A DNA stretch of 13,559 nucleotides from Deltaproteobacteria bacterium UBA5754 (lineage in GTDB: Bacteria > Desulfobacterota > Dissulfuribacteria > Dissulfuribacterales > UBA5754): positions 1-13,559 of the forward strand of contig DIFG01000077.1 in assembly GCA_002419025.1 (NCBI GenBank), written 5' to 3'. The translations under genes and the position numbers were made by a program. Below are positions 1 through 6,035 of the stretch, one piece after another; the first letter of the stretch is position 1, and every line of letters starts with the position of its first letter. The notes below the pieces were generated by a model. The model saw only the letters and a program-made list of their open reading frames with translations, had not been told where the DNA came from and made no database searches.

Positions 1-144
1 TTCGCGACGAATGGCAGATTCCATGCGCCTTACGCTGTAGAGGCGAACGGCGATTCGCCTTGCTCTTTCCTGAAAAATTTTTGTGCCTTACATCTCGGGC
101 TTTTTGAGCGGCATCAGATTTTGTGGTTTTTGCAGCGTGATCAG
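1..144 (+). repeat. Palindromic element E, copy 1 (left side cut by window edge)
   Basis: The right half of an imperfect palindromic intergenic element. A central hairpin has 7-bp perfect arms, AGGCGAA (41-47) and TTCGCCT (54-60). It is followed by an A/T-rich segment (about 61-90) and two tandem arm units at 95-117 and 122-144. Both arm units read roughly TCGGG-T-tract-GAGCGG-ATCAG, 27 bases apart. The same architecture and near-identical arm sequence recur as the reverse complement at 2379-2533 and in a larger form at 5758-6012. The matching left arms would lie before position 1. It encodes nothing recognisable; the open frame running through it into fliK is fortuitous. Confidence 0.75.
11..27 (+). 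promoter_or_regulatory. Weak candidate sigma-54 promoter upstream of fliK
   Basis: A TGGCA block with GG at 13-14 is followed by exactly ten bases and GC at 25-26, the sigma-54 -24/-12 spacing. The -12 side (ATGCG) is a poor match to TTGCW. It lies about 180 bases before the fliK start and inside or beside a repeat, so chance is a real alternative. Confidence 0.2.
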
Positions 145-208
145 ATTACACTTTTCCGCGTGTATAGCCGAAAGGGAAGAGAGAGGATCGTACGCCCTCC
201 CTTCTGCC

Positions 209-1852
209 ATGATACGTTTCCCCTCCGACATCCTGTCTTCGCTCCTGTCTCTTCGGACCTCCCAGGAGGGAGAGGCTGGAGGGAGGTCCCTTCGTTTTCT
301 CGCTCAGGCAGGAGAGGAATTCGATGGCGTCGTCCTTGGCCGGATGGGTGGCGTGGACCTCGTCTCTGTCGGAGAGCATGTGGTTCGAGTGAAGGGTGGG
401 GCCGAACTCATGGAAGGTGCATGGGTGCGTTTTCGTATCGTGGAGCCCGGTCTTCCCGCCCGTGTCCAGGTCGTACGCCAGACAGACGGGGAAAACGTCC
501 CCCGAGGGCCTACCGCCACCGAGGCCGCCTTGCGCCTCAAGGCCGGACTCTTCCGCCTTGCCCAGGACCTCGCACCTTTTCTTGCCGATAAAACGCCTGA
601 GCCATCCCCGATTTTTAGGGGATCGGGATCCATTTCTGTCCTCCCAGCTATCATTCGGGGCCTTGCCCTTGAGGGACACCCGGTCCCAGACCACATCAAG
701 ATCCTCGCCTCCATTTTTCGCACACAAGGACCTGACGGCCGAATGGCCTTCAATGGTATTGTGGAAAGTCTCGGGTCCGACGCAGGCGAGGTGATTCCTG
801 GCGGTCGGATACCTGTCGAAGGCCTTGTGGACGATCTTCAGCACGGGGCATCAAGAGACGCTGGGTACGGACATACAATCCCGCCCGCCGGTCTCCGGCC
901 CTTTCGTGGCATGCCTACGCAGGGGGTTTCCTCAAGGGTCTGCGACGGCCCAGTGCCGGATACGTCCGCAAGTCATCCCGATCCCCCGGGAGACCTCATC
1001 GCCCCAGCCACGACACGGGATTCCGGGGGTGTCGTCCAGAAGTCCGTTGTGTCCGGGACATCGGAGATGACCGGGGCATTTCAGGGAGTCAAGAATCCGA
1101 CAGGAGTGAATGTAGGGGAAGGACCTCCCGCCGACCTCCTTAAGATGAATGGAAATCCGGTGACGTCGTCCGAACAAAAAGCCGCTATGGAGGGATATGA
1201 CGCGCTGAAACATCCTGTGGTGCAGGATGTTCAAGGAGAGACAAAAAACCTCCATTCCGGCGAGAGGCAGGGGGTGGAACCGAATCCGGAAAACGGACAG
1301 GTCGTGCGGGATGCCGTCTCTCTTCCGTCAAAAGGCAAGGGTATGTCCCAGGGGGCGGATCAATCCAGCTCTGACGCCATGGCCTCTGTCTTTCGATCCA
1401 TTGTCGACTATGCCGAGGGACTTTCCCGTTACCAGCGTTTTTTCAACGAGACGTCCGGTGTTTCCGTGTCTTTCTTTCCGTTCTGGTTTATCGGTGGATC
1501 CGGATCCGGCGTTTCGGCGTGGTGGAAGGAGCCCGAAAGCGGGGTTCGAAAGGAAACGGCCCCTGAAGAGGTGGAGAATATCGTCTTTGACCTGGTCATG
1601 GATGCCCTCGGTCCCGTAAGGCTGCACCTCAGGGGTTCAGGCGGAAAATACGCCCTTTCAGTCATGGCGCGGGCCGAGTCCCTTGCCGTTTTGCGGGATG
1701 GCCTTCCCGAACTCAAGGAATCCACGGACTCGGAGGGTTTTTCCGTCAGTGTCATCGGGCTTTCCCCCCTGACGGAACAGCGGGCGAAGGCGTGCCAGAG
1801 TGAAAATCCGGCCCCGGGAGTTTTCGACGTGCGCTTTCACCTCGTAATATGA
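209..1852 (+). CDS. fliK: FliK-like flagellar hook-length control protein
   Basis: Protein of about 547 residues. The C-terminal part (residues ~420-530) resembles the Flg_hook/FliK C-terminal domain: an FFPFWFIGG strand, a later LGPVRLHLRGSGGKYALSV segment, then a helix and a final VSVIGLSPL strand. This is the domain that contacts FlhB to switch export specificity. Residues ~30-90 form a small beta-rich module (GVVLGRMGGVDLVSVGEHVV). The middle (~170-400) is Gly/Pro/Ser-rich and poorly ordered, as expected for the ruler part of FliK. The frame stays open back to 83, but that section lies in repeat E, so I chose ATG 209. It has no good Shine-Dalgarno sequence, so the start is uncertain. It overlaps the FlhB-like gene by four bases (ATGA). 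FliK is fast-evolving, so the call rests on the C-terminus plus context. Confidence 0.75.
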   Translation: MIRFPSDILSSLLSLRTSQEGEAGGRSLRFLAQAGEEFDGVVLGRMGGVDLVSVGEHVVRVKGGAELMEGAWVRFRIVEPGLPARVQVVRQTDGENVPRGPTATEAALRLKAGLFRLAQDLAPFLADKTPEPSPIFRGSGSISVLPAIIRGLALEGHPVPDHIKILASIFRTQGPDGRMAFNGIVESLGSDAGEVIPGGRIPVEGLVDDLQHGASRDAGYGHTIPPAGLRPFRGMPTQGVSSRVCDGPVPDTSASHPDPPGDLIAPATTRDSGGVVQKSVVSGTSEMTGAFQGVKNPTGVNVGEGPPADLLKMNGNPVTSSEQKAAMEGYDALKHPVVQDVQGETKNLHSGERQGVEPNPENGQVVRDAVSLPSKGKGMSQGADQSSSDAMASVFRSIVDYAEGLSRYQRFFNETSGVSVSFFPFWFIGGSGSGVSAWWKEPESGVRKETAPEEVENIVFDLVMDALGPVRLHLRGSGGKYALSVMARAESLAVLRDGLPELKESTDSEGFSVSVIGLSPLTEQRAKACQSENPAPGVFDVRFHLVI

Positions 1853-2142
1853 AAACGGATTCTGCCAAAAAGCGTCAAAAGGCCGTCGCCCTACGCTACG
1901 ATGGATCCCGAGGCAGCGCTCCACAAGTGGCGGCAACGGGAAAGGGTCATCTCGCCGAGAAGATCATCGAGCTTGCACGGGCCTCCGGCGTCCCTGTCCA
2001 GGAAGATGCGGCCCTTGTGGAGGTCCTTTCCCACCTGGAACTCGGGGATGAAATCCCTCCAGAGACCTATGTCCTTGTGGCCCAGATCCTTGCCTGGGTC
2101 TATCGAATGAACGGCAGGGCGGCAAAAAAGGATCAACGGTAG
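1849..2142 (+). CDS. Small FlhB C-terminal-domain-like protein (EscU/YscU/FlhB family, stand-alone)
   Basis: A 97-residue protein with no membrane segments. It begins with a basic stretch (KKRQKAVALRYDG) and continues through HLAEKIIELARASGVPVQED, VEVLSHLELGDEIPPETY and VLVAQILAWVYRMNG. This matches the soluble half of FlhB, including the A-x-x-YD segment, the helix ending in GVP(V/I), the L...L..GD.IP turn and the final helix. The autocleavage motif NPTH and the four N-terminal transmembrane helices of full FlhB are absent. Stand-alone proteins of this kind are known in flagellated bacteria and can supply or modulate the switch domain that FliK contacts. The ATGA overlap with fliK implies translational coupling and a shared role in substrate switching. 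The specific function is inferred. Confidence 0.8.
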   Translation: MKTDSAKKRQKAVALRYDGSRGSAPQVAATGKGHLAEKIIELARASGVPVQEDAALVEVLSHLELGDEIPPETYVLVAQILAWVYRMNGRAAKKDQR

Positions 2143-2154
2143 GAAAGATCTTCT

Positions 2155-2295
2155 GGCTACCTTGAAAAATTGTCCTTTTGCCCGATGGCTGTGTTGCTCG
2201 TCGGCCAAAAATGCTCACATACATGGAGTATGCTCCGCTTTTTGACCTTCTCGCTCCTTGCCATCAAACAAAAATCCAATTTTTTCAAGGTAGCC
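2155..2295. repeat. Inverted-repeat intergenic element R, copy A
   Basis: Bounded by arms GGCTACCTTGAAAAATTG (2155-2172) and its reverse complement with one extra T (2277-2295). An inner hairpin has arms GGCCAAAAA (2203-2211) and CTTTTTGACC (2238-2247) with an inner CATAC/GTATG stem. The ~82-base core (2180-2261) is about 94% identical to positions 13369-13450, and a stretch of about 43 bases is identical. It starts 12 bases after the flhB-like stop codon. The folded transcript could act as a terminator or 3'-end stabiliser, but no function is shown. Short open frames through it are not genes. Confidence 0.85.
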
Positions 2296-2378
2296 TTCTG
2301 TCAAAAGGGATCGACCTTCGGCCTTTTTTCTGGCAAACCCGCTTACCTTCGGGCTCCTCTGAGTATCTTTTACGGGCA

Positions 2379-2533
2379 TGATCGCACTGTAAAAAACCTC
2401 AAAATCTGATCCCGCTCAAAAAACCCGAGATGTGGGGCGCGAAATTTTCCAGGAATGAGGCGTACTTAACGTATGCCGCATGGACCGGAAAATTGAAGCA
2501 ACGCAGCAGATCGGGTTTTTTGAGCGGGATCAG
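2379..2533 (-). repeat. Palindromic element E, copy 2 (complete, 23-bp perfect terminal arms)
   Basis: The left arm 2406-2428 and right arm 2511-2533 are perfect reverse complements over 23 bases (core GATCCCGCTCAAAAAACCC). Inside are a second stem (AATTTTCC / GGAAAATT) and a central near-palindrome GGCGTAC-TTAA-CGTATGCC, so the whole unit can fold into a long cruciform or hairpin. A second, outer left arm unit (GATCGCACTGTAAAAAACC, 2380-2398) lies about 28 bases before the inner one. The reverse complement aligns well with copy 1, so this copy is in the opposite orientation. It has no open reading frame of its own, so it is a non-coding, MITE- or REP-like unit. Confidence 0.85.
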
Positions 2534-2547
2534 GCATGTTTTTTGCT
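2532..2547 (+). promoter_or_regulatory. Sigma-54 (RpoN) promoter for flgF operon
   Basis: AGGCATGTTTTTTGCT has GG at 2533-2534, exactly ten bases, then GC at 2545-2546, and fits the -24/-12 consensus TGGCAC-N5-TTGC well (GGCA, G at the seventh place, TTGCT). Transcription would start near 2558, about 43 bases before the flgF ATG. Middle flagellar genes are commonly RpoN-dependent in Desulfobacterota and related groups. The first G of the GG pair is also the last base of the E element's right arm. Confidence 0.6.
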
Positions 2548-2600
2548 TTTTAAGGCATGCAAGATGTGAGACAGTGCGCTCGTCAGGAGGATCTTTACGC

Positions 2601-3353
2601 ATGGGTACGATCGCCGGGCTGCATCCCCACGCGAGGCTCGGGCATATGGAGGCCCTCGAGGGGGCGATCATCAACGAGAGGAAACTTGAGTTGATCGCCA
2701 ACGAGATGGCGAATGTCTCGACCGCGGGGTTTAAGCGTCAGCGGATCACCTTCGAAGAGTATCTCCTTCCCCAGCAGGACCAGACCAGTCGGAATGCCAA
2801 AGGGGAAAGGGTGGTTACGGATTTCAGCCAGGGGCCGGTTCATCGGACCGGAAATCCTTTTGATTTTGCCATCGTAGGCGAGGGTTTTTTTGTCATCGAG
2901 ACCCCCCAGGGGGAACGGTACACACGCGCAGGGGATTTTACCCTGGATGCGGAGCAAAGGCTCGTGACACAGGAGGGCTATCCTGTGCTTGGAGACGGGG
3001 CCCCCATCATGCTAGAGGACACCACCGGGGTTGGTGTCTGGCTCTCTGAGGACGGCCGTTTTTTCGTGGACGAAACCCAGCAGGGGCAAATCGACGTGGT
3101 CCGTTTTGAAAATCCCCAGGGTTTGGGGCGGGAAGGCCGGAATCTTTACGTAGAGACGGATGCATCCGGCCCTGGGGAGCAGATGGACGGGCGCGTGATC
3201 CAGGGGGCCATCGAGGGTGCGAACGTGAATGCCGTTGAGGCCATGGTCCATCTGATCGATCTATACCGGTCCTACGAGGCCCAGCAAAAGACCCTTCAGA
3301 CCGTGGACCAGTTGGATGAGAAGGCCTCAACCACCCTTGGACGGGTAGGGTAG
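2601..3353 (+). CDS. flgF: Flagellar proximal rod protein FlgF
   Basis: A 250-residue protein of the FlgE/F/G rod-hook family, about the usual FlgF length. The N-terminal rod helix motif is LELIANEMANVSTAGFKRQR (residues ~29-48), a variant of the family's IANNLANxNTxGFK. The central domain includes FAIVGEGFFVIETPQGERYTRAGDFTLD. The C-terminal helix VEAMVHLIDLYRSYEAQQKTLQTVDQ contains the family's MxxLIxxxRxYExxQK pattern. ATG 2601 was chosen because AGGAGG (2585-2590) sits ten bases before it; the frame upstream runs into repeat E. It precedes flgG by 38 bases. FlgF versus FlgG is assigned by order and divergence; the next gene is the more canonical FlgG. Confidence 0.9.
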   Translation: MGTIAGLHPHARLGHMEALEGAIINERKLELIANEMANVSTAGFKRQRITFEEYLLPQQDQTSRNAKGERVVTDFSQGPVHRTGNPFDFAIVGEGFFVIETPQGERYTRAGDFTLDAEQRLVTQEGYPVLGDGAPIMLEDTTGVGVWLSEDGRFFVDETQQGQIDVVRFENPQGLGREGRNLYVETDASGPGEQMDGRVIQGAIEGANVNAVEAMVHLIDLYRSYEAQQKTLQTVDQLDEKASTTLGRVG

Positions 3354-3391
3354 CACGCAGGAACCTGACAGAGGACCGGAGGTAACGGAAT

Positions 3392-4174
3392 ATGTTGAGA
3401 GGTTTGTGGTCGGCCGCATCCGGCATGAACAGCATGCAGCTCAATCTGGACGTCATCGCAAACAACCTTGCCAATACGAATACGATAGGATTCAAACGAA
3501 GCAGGGCGGATTTCGAGGACCTTCTCTACCAGACCCTTCGAATGGCTGGGACGGAAAACATAGACGGCACCCAAGTTCCGACAGGCATGCAGGTGGGAAT
3601 GGGGTCTCGCCCAGCGGCCATTCAAAAGATCTTCACCCAGGGAGATTTTCTGAACACGGGAAACGAACTCGATTGGGTCATCGAGGGGCGCGGTTTTTTC
3701 AAGGTCATTAGCAACGGGGAGGAGTACTACACGCGGGCCGGGGCCTTCAAGCTGGACAGGGACGGCTACATCGTCACCTCCAACGGCGACAGGCTTCAGC
3801 CCGAGTTCGCCGTGCCGGAAGACACCGTAAGGATCAGTCTCGATCCCTATGGTTCTCTTGTGGCAGCGGATGCGTCTGGCGAGGCCCTTGCCTCGGCCCA
3901 GCTTACCATCTACGACTTCGCCAATCCGGCAGGGCTTTCGAGCGAGGGAAGAAATCTCTTTTTCCCGACCCAGGCCTCAGGGGATCCCATTGAGGGCACC
4001 CCGGGGACAGAGAACTTCGGGACCTTGGCCCAAGGTTTCATCGAGCAGTCGAATGTGGATGTGGTGAAGGAGATGGTGGACATGATCGTGACCCAGCGGG
4101 CCTACGAGCTCAATTCGAAGACCGTCCAGACTGCGGACGAGATGCTCGGAATCGCGAGCAATCTAAGGAGATGA
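3392..4174 (+). CDS. flgG: Flagellar distal rod protein FlgG
   Basis: A 260-residue protein of standard FlgG length. It begins MLRGLWSAASGMNSMQLNLD and continues into the hallmark VIANNLANTNTIGFKRSRADFEDLLYQTLR. The central domain has DWVIEGRGFFKVISNGEEYYTRAGAFKLD. The C-terminus NVDVVKEMVDMIVTQRAYE followed by LNSKTVQTADEML is typical of FlgG. GGAGG (3378-3382) lies nine bases before the ATG. It polymerises in the periplasm as the distal rod to which the hook attaches, and is exported by the flagellar type III system without a cleaved signal. Its last bases overlap possible flgA start codons. Confidence 0.97.
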   Translation: MLRGLWSAASGMNSMQLNLDVIANNLANTNTIGFKRSRADFEDLLYQTLRMAGTENIDGTQVPTGMQVGMGSRPAAIQKIFTQGDFLNTGNELDWVIEGRGFFKVISNGEEYYTRAGAFKLDRDGYIVTSNGDRLQPEFAVPEDTVRISLDPYGSLVAADASGEALASAQLTIYDFANPAGLSSEGRNLFFPTQASGDPIEGTPGTENFGTLAQGFIEQSNVDVVKEMVDMIVTQRAYELNSKTVQTADEMLGIASNLRR

Positions 4175-4179
4175 TTTTG

Positions 4180-5004
4180 ATGTCGAGTGCAATAATCGTG
4201 AGAGATTCCCGGACAGGCGATGGAGGCCGCAGGAGGACAGGTCCATGGCGCACGGCCGTATATACGGTCCTTCTCGTGTGTGCCGTTTTTTTTGCCTTTG
4301 CAACCTCTGAGGCGAGCGGGACTCCGTCTTCGGCCTCTGCCCAGAGACCAGGTGAAGAAACGATCATCCTCACGGCCGAGGATTTTTGCAATACCTTTTC
4401 CGACGCTGTCGCTGCCATGGGCCCGTGGGAGGGAGAGGACCTGGAGATAACAGGGCTCAGGATCTCGCCTTCCACCGTCACGGTGCCGAACGGTCCTCTC
4501 AATATGGATGTCCCGACCCCGCCTCAAGGCAGGGGATTGGGGACCGTTTCCTTTCCGGTCCAGATCCTTGTGGATGGGGTTTTGACAAAGACTGTTCGGG
4601 TAACGGGTAGGGTCGAGGTTTACAGATCCGTTCCGTGCGCTGTAAGGCCAATGAAAAAGGGCCATGTCATAGGCCCAGGGGACGTGGCCGAGGTGAGAAA
4701 GCCCCTCTCTCGAATCCAGGCAGCGGCTGTGTCCGCCCTCGAGGAGGTCCATGGAAAGCGTCTGATCCGTTCCGTTCGGGCTGGATCCGTACTGACTGAA
4801 CGTATGCTTTCCGAGGCCCCTGTTGTTAACAAGGGTGATCGGGTGACCATACTTGCAAACTCGCCTGTCATTCGAGTGAGTGTTCCTGGCGTGATCCTGG
4901 AGGACGGAGCCGGGGGAGAACATATCCGGGTCATGAATCTCATGAGTGGAAAGGAGGTCCTCGCCCGTGTGGAGGACGCCAGGACGGTGAGTGTGGCCTT
5001 CTGA
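4180..5004 (+). CDS. flgA: FlgA, periplasmic chaperone for P-ring assembly
   Basis: A 274-residue protein. A long N-terminal extension rich in Arg (residues 8-24) precedes a hydrophobic segment, AVYTVLLVCAVFFAFAT (~26-42), read as a Sec signal. The C-terminal half carries a SAF-like domain (VRPMKKGHVIGPGDVAEVRK, ~156-175) and ends in the ChapFlgA fold (GDRVTILANSPVIRVSVPG, then MSGKEVLARVEDARTV). FlgA helps FlgI form the P ring in the periplasm. ATG 4180 is preferred over in-frame ATG 4171 because AAGGAG (4165-4170) directly abuts 4171 but lies nine bases from 4180. With 4171 the gene would overlap flgG by ATGA. Confidence 0.92.
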   Translation: MSSAIIVRDSRTGDGGRRRTGPWRTAVYTVLLVCAVFFAFATSEASGTPSSASAQRPGEETIILTAEDFCNTFSDAVAAMGPWEGEDLEITGLRISPSTVTVPNGPLNMDVPTPPQGRGLGTVSFPVQILVDGVLTKTVRVTGRVEVYRSVPCAVRPMKKGHVIGPGDVAEVRKPLSRIQAAAVSALEEVHGKRLIRSVRAGSVLTERMLSEAPVVNKGDRVTILANSPVIRVSVPGVILEDGAGGEHIRVMNLMSGKEVLARVEDARTVSVAF

Positions 5005-5023
5005 GGAAAAGGAGATAACACCC

Positions 5024-5722
5024 ATGAAAAATTTTGTCATGCTCTGTCTTCTCTTCGGCCTCCTTGCCGGATGCGCTGGAACGCGGCAAGCCCCTGTTCC
5101 TGCCATTGCGCCGACCACACTCAGCCACGTGCCTCCGGCCCCGACCGCGCCTTCCGAGGGGGCGCTTTTCAACCCCAATCAATCAGGAAGCCTCTACGAG
5201 GACTTCCGTGCACGGTACGTGGGGGATGTGATTACCATCCTCCTCGAGGAGGATTTCCAGGGGGCAAAGAACGTCAATACACAGACGGATCGGGATTCGG
5301 AGATGAATGTCGGTCTTAACGGGATCCTTGGACTCGAATTCAAGAGGCGTATGGAGCCGAGATACAACACCACCATAGATGCCACCAAGGCCATCGGCGG
5401 AGAGACCTCGGACTCCTTCAAGGGGACCGGGAAAACGAGCCGGGACGCATCCCTCACCGGGACCATCTCATCCCGGGTCGTGGAGGTCCTGCCGGACGGA
5501 AATTTTCGTATCGAGGGGACGAGGGAGCTCAAGATAAACAACGAATCCCAGTATCTCGTCCTATCCGGGATCATTCGGCCGAAGGACATAGGCCCGGACA
5601 ACACGATATCATCGACCCGCATCGGGGATGCCCGTATCTCCTACACCGGAGGCGGCACCCTGAGCGAAAAACAGAATCCGGCGTGGTTCGCAAGGCTTCT
5701 CGGGCTAATCGCCCTATTTTAA
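5024..5722 (+). CDS. flgH: Flagellar L-ring lipoprotein FlgH
   Basis: A 232-residue protein that starts MKNFVMLCLLFGLLAGC. It is a lipoprotein signal with lipobox LAGC, so Cys17 should be lipidated and the protein anchored in the outer membrane. The FlgH core begins at NPNQSGSLYEDFRARYVGD followed by VITILLEEDFQGAKNVNTQT. The conserved later part includes ISSRVVEVLPDGNFRIEGTR, ELKINNE and YLVLSGIIRPKDI. It forms the L ring bushing around the rod. ATG 5024 was chosen because AAAAGGAG (5007-5014) lies nine bases before it and the lipobox position fits; the longer frame from 4991 would bury the signal. It starts 19 bases after flgA. The next gene of this order, flgI, is displaced by a 313-base repeat region. 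Confidence 0.96.
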   Translation: MKNFVMLCLLFGLLAGCAGTRQAPVPAIAPTTLSHVPPAPTAPSEGALFNPNQSGSLYEDFRARYVGDVITILLEEDFQGAKNVNTQTDRDSEMNVGLNGILGLEFKRRMEPRYNTTIDATKAIGGETSDSFKGTGKTSRDASLTGTISSRVVEVLPDGNFRIEGTRELKINNESQYLVLSGIIRPKDIGPDNTISSTRIGDARISYTGGGTLSEKQNPAWFARLLGLIALF

Positions 5723-5757
5723 GCCGTTGCTTAGGCAAGTTGACTTGGAGACAGATC

Positions 5758-6012
5758 TGATGCCGCTGAAAAAAACCGATCTGCTGATCCCGCTGAAAAA
5801 AACCGATCCGCGGCGTGTATGGCGTCCATCCTTGGACGCCACCCCTTCGGGGCTGCCTTCGGCCGTGCAAATCGGCAGTTCTCCCGATTTGTGCTTCAAT
5901 TTTCCATTCACTGCGGCGTACGCTAACTACGCCTTATTTTTAATGATTTTTGCGTCTTTCATCCCGAGTTTTTTGAGGGGCGTAAAATCCCAAGGTTTTT
6001 TTCAGTGTGATA
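5758..6012. repeat. Palindromic element E, copy 3 (enlarged) between flgH and flgI
   Basis: This element accounts for most of the 313-base gap 5723-6035, in which I see no gene. On the left are two tandem arm units (5758-5781 and 5785-5808), 23 of 24 bases identical, reading TGATSCCGCTGAAAAAAACC. On the right are two inverted, more diverged units (about 5962-5985 and 5991-6012). The centre holds the hairpin GGCGTA (5915-5920) / TACGCC (5928-5933), as in copies 1 and 2. An extra hairpin-rich module, 5812-5890, is inserted between the left arms and the centre. Promoter-like signals were not found here, so flgI is probably transcribed through this element from the flgF promoter. Confidence 0.8.
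5821..5890 (+). other. Run of three small hairpins inside element E copy 3
   Basis: GGCGTCCA-TCCT-TGGACGCC (5821-5840) is an 8-bp perfect stem. CCCC-TTCG-GGG (5842-5852) is a stem closed by a stable UUCG-type tetraloop. AAATCGG (5869-5875) / CCGATTT (5884-5890) is a 7-bp stem. None is followed by a clear T-run, so these are not classic intrinsic terminators. They may slow or protect the flgH-flgI transcript. Confidence 0.6.
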
Positions 6013-6035
6013 AGACCCATCAAGTGTGCGGAACG

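Noticed and set aside
83..208. N-terminal extension of fliK from GTG 83
   Set aside because: It lies inside element E, whose other copies are non-coding; the FliK-like sequence begins after 209.
2170..2409. Small + strand open frames between the flhB-like gene and flgF
   Set aside because: They lie wholly within repeat R and its surroundings and change with the palindrome, so they are not genes.
4102..5178. Long minus-strand open frame of 358 codons, and others at 146-844 and 5940-6569
   Set aside because: These are shadows of flgA/flgH, fliK and flgI. Their products have no coherent family features and the + strand genes are well supported.
5758..5808. Tandem repeat in element E copy 3 as a CRISPR array
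   Set aside because: There are only two 24-base units with a 3-base gap, no spacers and no cas genes.
5727..6035. flgI extended 5' to 5727
   Set aside because: The extension is repeat sequence and would hide the signal peptide that starts at 6036.
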